DNA of 8,618 nt from Alphaproteobacteria bacterium (GTDB lineage: Bacteria > Pseudomonadota > Alphaproteobacteria > Zavarziniales > Zavarziniaceae): positions 1-8,618 of the forward strand of contig JAJFJE010000037.1 in assembly GCA_021774355.1 (NCBI GenBank). Reading direction: 5' to 3'. Of this stretch, positions 1-8,618 are shown piece after piece. The notes beneath the pieces were generated by a model. The model did no database searches, had not been told where the DNA came from, and was given only the letters and a program-made list of their open reading frames with translations. Both the position numbers and the translations under genes were made by a program. How positions within the stretch are numbered: position 1 is the first letter of the stretch; each line of letters starts with the position of its first letter.

Positions 1-4050
<4,050 letters not shown>

Positions 4051-4058
4051 CTTATTCG

Positions 4059-4065
4059 CTCCCTT
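4059..4065 (-). promoter_or_regulatory. Ribosome-binding site of rpoC
   Basis: AAGGGAG on the minus strand (4065 down to 4059) lies 8 bases before the ATG at 4050. It is a strong Shine-Dalgarno match at good spacing and fixes the rpoC start. No other in-frame start with a comparable site is seen upstream. Confidence 0.8.
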
Positions 4066-4066
4066 C

Positions 4067-4085
4067 AGAGGCGGAAGCCGCCCCT
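4067..4085 (-). promoter_or_regulatory. Small hairpin just upstream of the rpoC ribosome-binding site
   Basis: In the transcript AGGGGCGG (4085 down to 4078) pairs with CCGCCTCT (4074 down to 4067) around the 3-base loop CTT, giving 7 standard pairs and one G-U. It ends one base before the Shine-Dalgarno sequence of rpoC, leaving that site single-stranded. It might shape access of ribosomes to rpoC; this is inference from position only. Confidence 0.4.
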
Positions 4086-4138
4086 GCTTTGGTTGCCGAA
4101 ATCACACAGGTCACCAACGACGTCGACGAGGGCGCGCC

Positions 4139-8257
<4,119 letters not shown>

Positions 8258-8261
8258 GGGA

Positions 8262-8267
8262 CCTCTC
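8262..8267 (-). promoter_or_regulatory. Ribosome-binding site of rpoB
   Basis: On the minus strand GAGAGG (8267 down to 8262) precedes the ATG at 8257 by 4 bases. It is a good Shine-Dalgarno match with slightly short spacing. It supports the ATG start. The in-frame GTG at 8272-8270 would place this element inside the coding region. Confidence 0.75.
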
Positions 8268-8298
8268 GACACTCGTCAATGGTCTGCTGCCTTACCTT

Positions 8299-8333
8299 GT
8301 CCGCGGCATCGGCAGCCTCTTGCTGCCGCGGAC
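8299..8333 (-). promoter_or_regulatory. Hairpin with alternative fold in the rpoB leader
   Basis: GTCCGCGGCA (8299-8308) is perfectly complementary to TGCCGCGGAC (8324-8333), giving a 10-bp stem with a 15-base loop. A competing fold pairs CGGCAGC (8310-8316) with GCTGCCG (8322-8328) around 5 bases, and can stack on a 5-bp outer stem (8299-8303 with 8329-8333). A second TGCTGCC at 8285-8291, nearer rpoB, could also pair with the GGCAGC at 8311-8316. The end of the structure lies about 40 bases upstream of the rpoB start, and no U-run follows it. A processing site or a switch between structures is possible; the pairing is seen and the role is inferred. Confidence 0.45.
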
Positions 8334-8349
8334 CAATCTCGCAACCCTT

Positions 8350-8368
8350 CCCGTCGCGGGCAACCGCG
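8350..8368 (-). repeat. Overlapping small inverted repeats in mid-spacer
   Basis: Two mutually exclusive small stems share bases here: CCCG (8350-8353) with CGGG (8357-8360) around 3 bases, and CGCGG (8355-8359) with CCGCG (8364-8368) around 4 bases. Both are too short to be persuasive in DNA this rich in GC. They are recorded because the whole spacer is dense in self-complementary sequence. Confidence 0.25.
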
Positions 8369-8391
8369 CCAGGGACCGGGCTTCAGGCGGC

Positions 8392-8420
8392 TGCGGGGTC
8401 GGCCTCAGGCCGGCCCCGCA
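8392..8420 (-). terminator. Strong GC-rich hairpin after rplL without T-run (possible attenuator)
   Basis: The arms 8392-8404 and 8408-8420 pair at 12 of 13 positions, with one C-A mismatch, around a 3-base loop (TGA on the transcribed strand). The stem is almost all G-C. It begins 21 bases after the rplL stop. The transcript continues GCCGCCTGAAG, with no run of U, so it does not meet the pattern of an efficient intrinsic terminator. It may be a leaky attenuator, a pause or RNase processing site, or a structure protecting the rplL 3' end. The structure is seen; the function is inferred. Confidence 0.5.
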
Positions 8421-8426
8421 TGCCCA

Positions 8427-8441
8427 CCAGGACGGGCCTGG
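8427..8441 (-). repeat. Small hairpin immediately after the rplL stop codon
   Basis: On the plus strand, CCAGG (8427-8431) and CCTGG (8437-8441) are perfect inverted repeats around a 5-base loop, directly next to the TAA stop. It is short and could arise by chance. GCCC at 8422-8425 and GGGC at 8434-8437 offer a competing pairing. Its only likely relevance is as a partner of the larger hairpin just downstream in the transcript. Confidence 0.35.
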
Positions 8442-8618
8442 TTACTTCACGTCGACCTTGGCGCCGGCAGACTCGAGCTGCTCCCGGAGCTTCTTGGCGT
8501 CGTCCTTGGAGACGCCGCCCTTGACTTCCTTGGGGGCTGCTTCAACCAGGTCCTTGGCTTCTTTCAGGCCAAGTCCGGTGATCGCGCGGACTTCCTTGAT
8601 CACGTTGATCTTCTTGTC
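8442..8618 (-). CDS. rplL: Ribosomal protein bL12 (L7/L12), C-terminal part, 5' end beyond window
   Basis: Only the last 58 codons and the TAA stop are in the window; about 65 N-terminal residues lie outside. The visible part is the globular C-terminal domain of the ribosomal stalk protein, which on the 50S subunit recruits and stimulates the GTPase factors (EF-Tu, EF-G, IF2, RF3). The signature TGLGLKEAKDLVEAAP and the following GVSKDDAKKL are clear, and the chain ends in KVDVK. Alignment by eye to E. coli L7/L12 from its Lys65 to the end needs no gap (56 residues in both). The residues that contact factors in E. coli are kept: Lys65, Ile69, Lys70, Arg73 and the GLGLK loop. The missing N-terminal part would carry the dimerisation and L10-binding helices and the hinge. 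It is followed by rpoB after 184 bases, the usual order. Confidence 0.97.
   Translation of the reverse strand, partial: DKKINVIKEVRAITGLGLKEAKDLVEAAPKEVKGGVSKDDAKKLREQLESAGAKVDVK

Larger units (their letters stand above)
4051..4138 (-). other. rpoB-rpoC intergenic spacer
   Basis: This 88-base spacer holds the 3' arm of the stop-codon hairpin, a second small hairpin, and the rpoC ribosome-binding site. A weak 5-bp complementarity (4089-4093 with 4113-4117) lies between them. There is no room for a gene, and I see no clear promoter, so rpoC is expected to be co-transcribed with rpoB. Confidence 0.8.
8258..8441 (-). other. rplL-rpoB intergenic spacer with several stem-loops
   Basis: This 184-base spacer contains no credible gene. 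On the transcribed (minus) strand it has, in order, a 5-bp hairpin touching the rplL stop codon, a 12-of-13-bp hairpin, a GC-rich middle with small competing stems, a 10-bp hairpin with an alternative fold, and the rpoB ribosome-binding site. I see no convincing -35/-10 promoter pair. In E. coli the corresponding spacer is known to carry a partial terminator and an RNase III processing site, which lower rpoBC expression relative to the ribosomal proteins. A similar role here is inference from position and structure. Confidence 0.75.

Noticed and set aside
8258..8272. An upstream GTG start for rpoB, adding five residues (MSRGP)
   Set aside because: The Shine-Dalgarno GAGAGG would lie inside this extension, and the family N-terminus begins at the ATG at 8257.
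8258..8300. A possible promoter for rpoB from the TTGACG at about 8279-8274
   Set aside because: It is only about 16 bases from the start codon, leaving no space for a -10 element and a leader; there is no paired hexamer.
8299..8420. A classical rho-independent terminator between rplL and rpoB
   Set aside because: Strong stems exist, but none is followed by a T-run on the transcribed strand, so at most partial attenuation or processing is proposed.

Overview
The window is an ordinary stretch of bacterial core genome. It covers the end of the ribosomal-protein/RNA-polymerase ('beta') operon, and every gene is on the minus strand. In transcription order, from high to low coordinates, it holds the 3' part of rplL (ribosomal protein L7/L12, 8442-8618, 5' end outside), a 184-base spacer, the complete rpoB (RNA polymerase beta, 4139-8257), an 88-base spacer, and nearly all of rpoC (RNA polymerase beta', 1-4050, C-terminus outside). 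Reading frames were checked codon by codon for rpoC and by motif for rpoB, and neither is interrupted.

The base composition is high in GC. The RpoB N-terminus (MAISFTGRKRVRKNFG), the 1372-residue length, and RpoC's retention of a large insert after the trigger loop point to a proteobacterium. An alphaproteobacterium of the Rhodospirillales type is most likely, but this comes from remembered family sequences, not a search. Codon bias is strong: TTA, CTA and TCA are absent from rpoB and occur once in the visible rpoC. This explains the very long open frames on the plus strand, which I treat as shadows.

The three products act together. L7/L12 forms the ribosomal stalk that recruits translation factors. 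RpoB and RpoC build the catalytic cleft of RNA polymerase. The interesting non-coding material is in the two spacers, which hold several GC-rich stem-loops, none followed by a T-run. They include a near-perfect 13-bp hairpin just after rplL, a pair of competing hairpins before rpoB, a perfect 9-bp hairpin whose loop contains most of the rpoB stop codon, and a small hairpin just before the rpoC ribosome-binding site. These are candidates for partial attenuation, RNA processing or translational control, analogous to the rplL-rpoB spacer of E. coli. I found no tRNA or rRNA gene, mobile element, CRISPR array or novel gene system.
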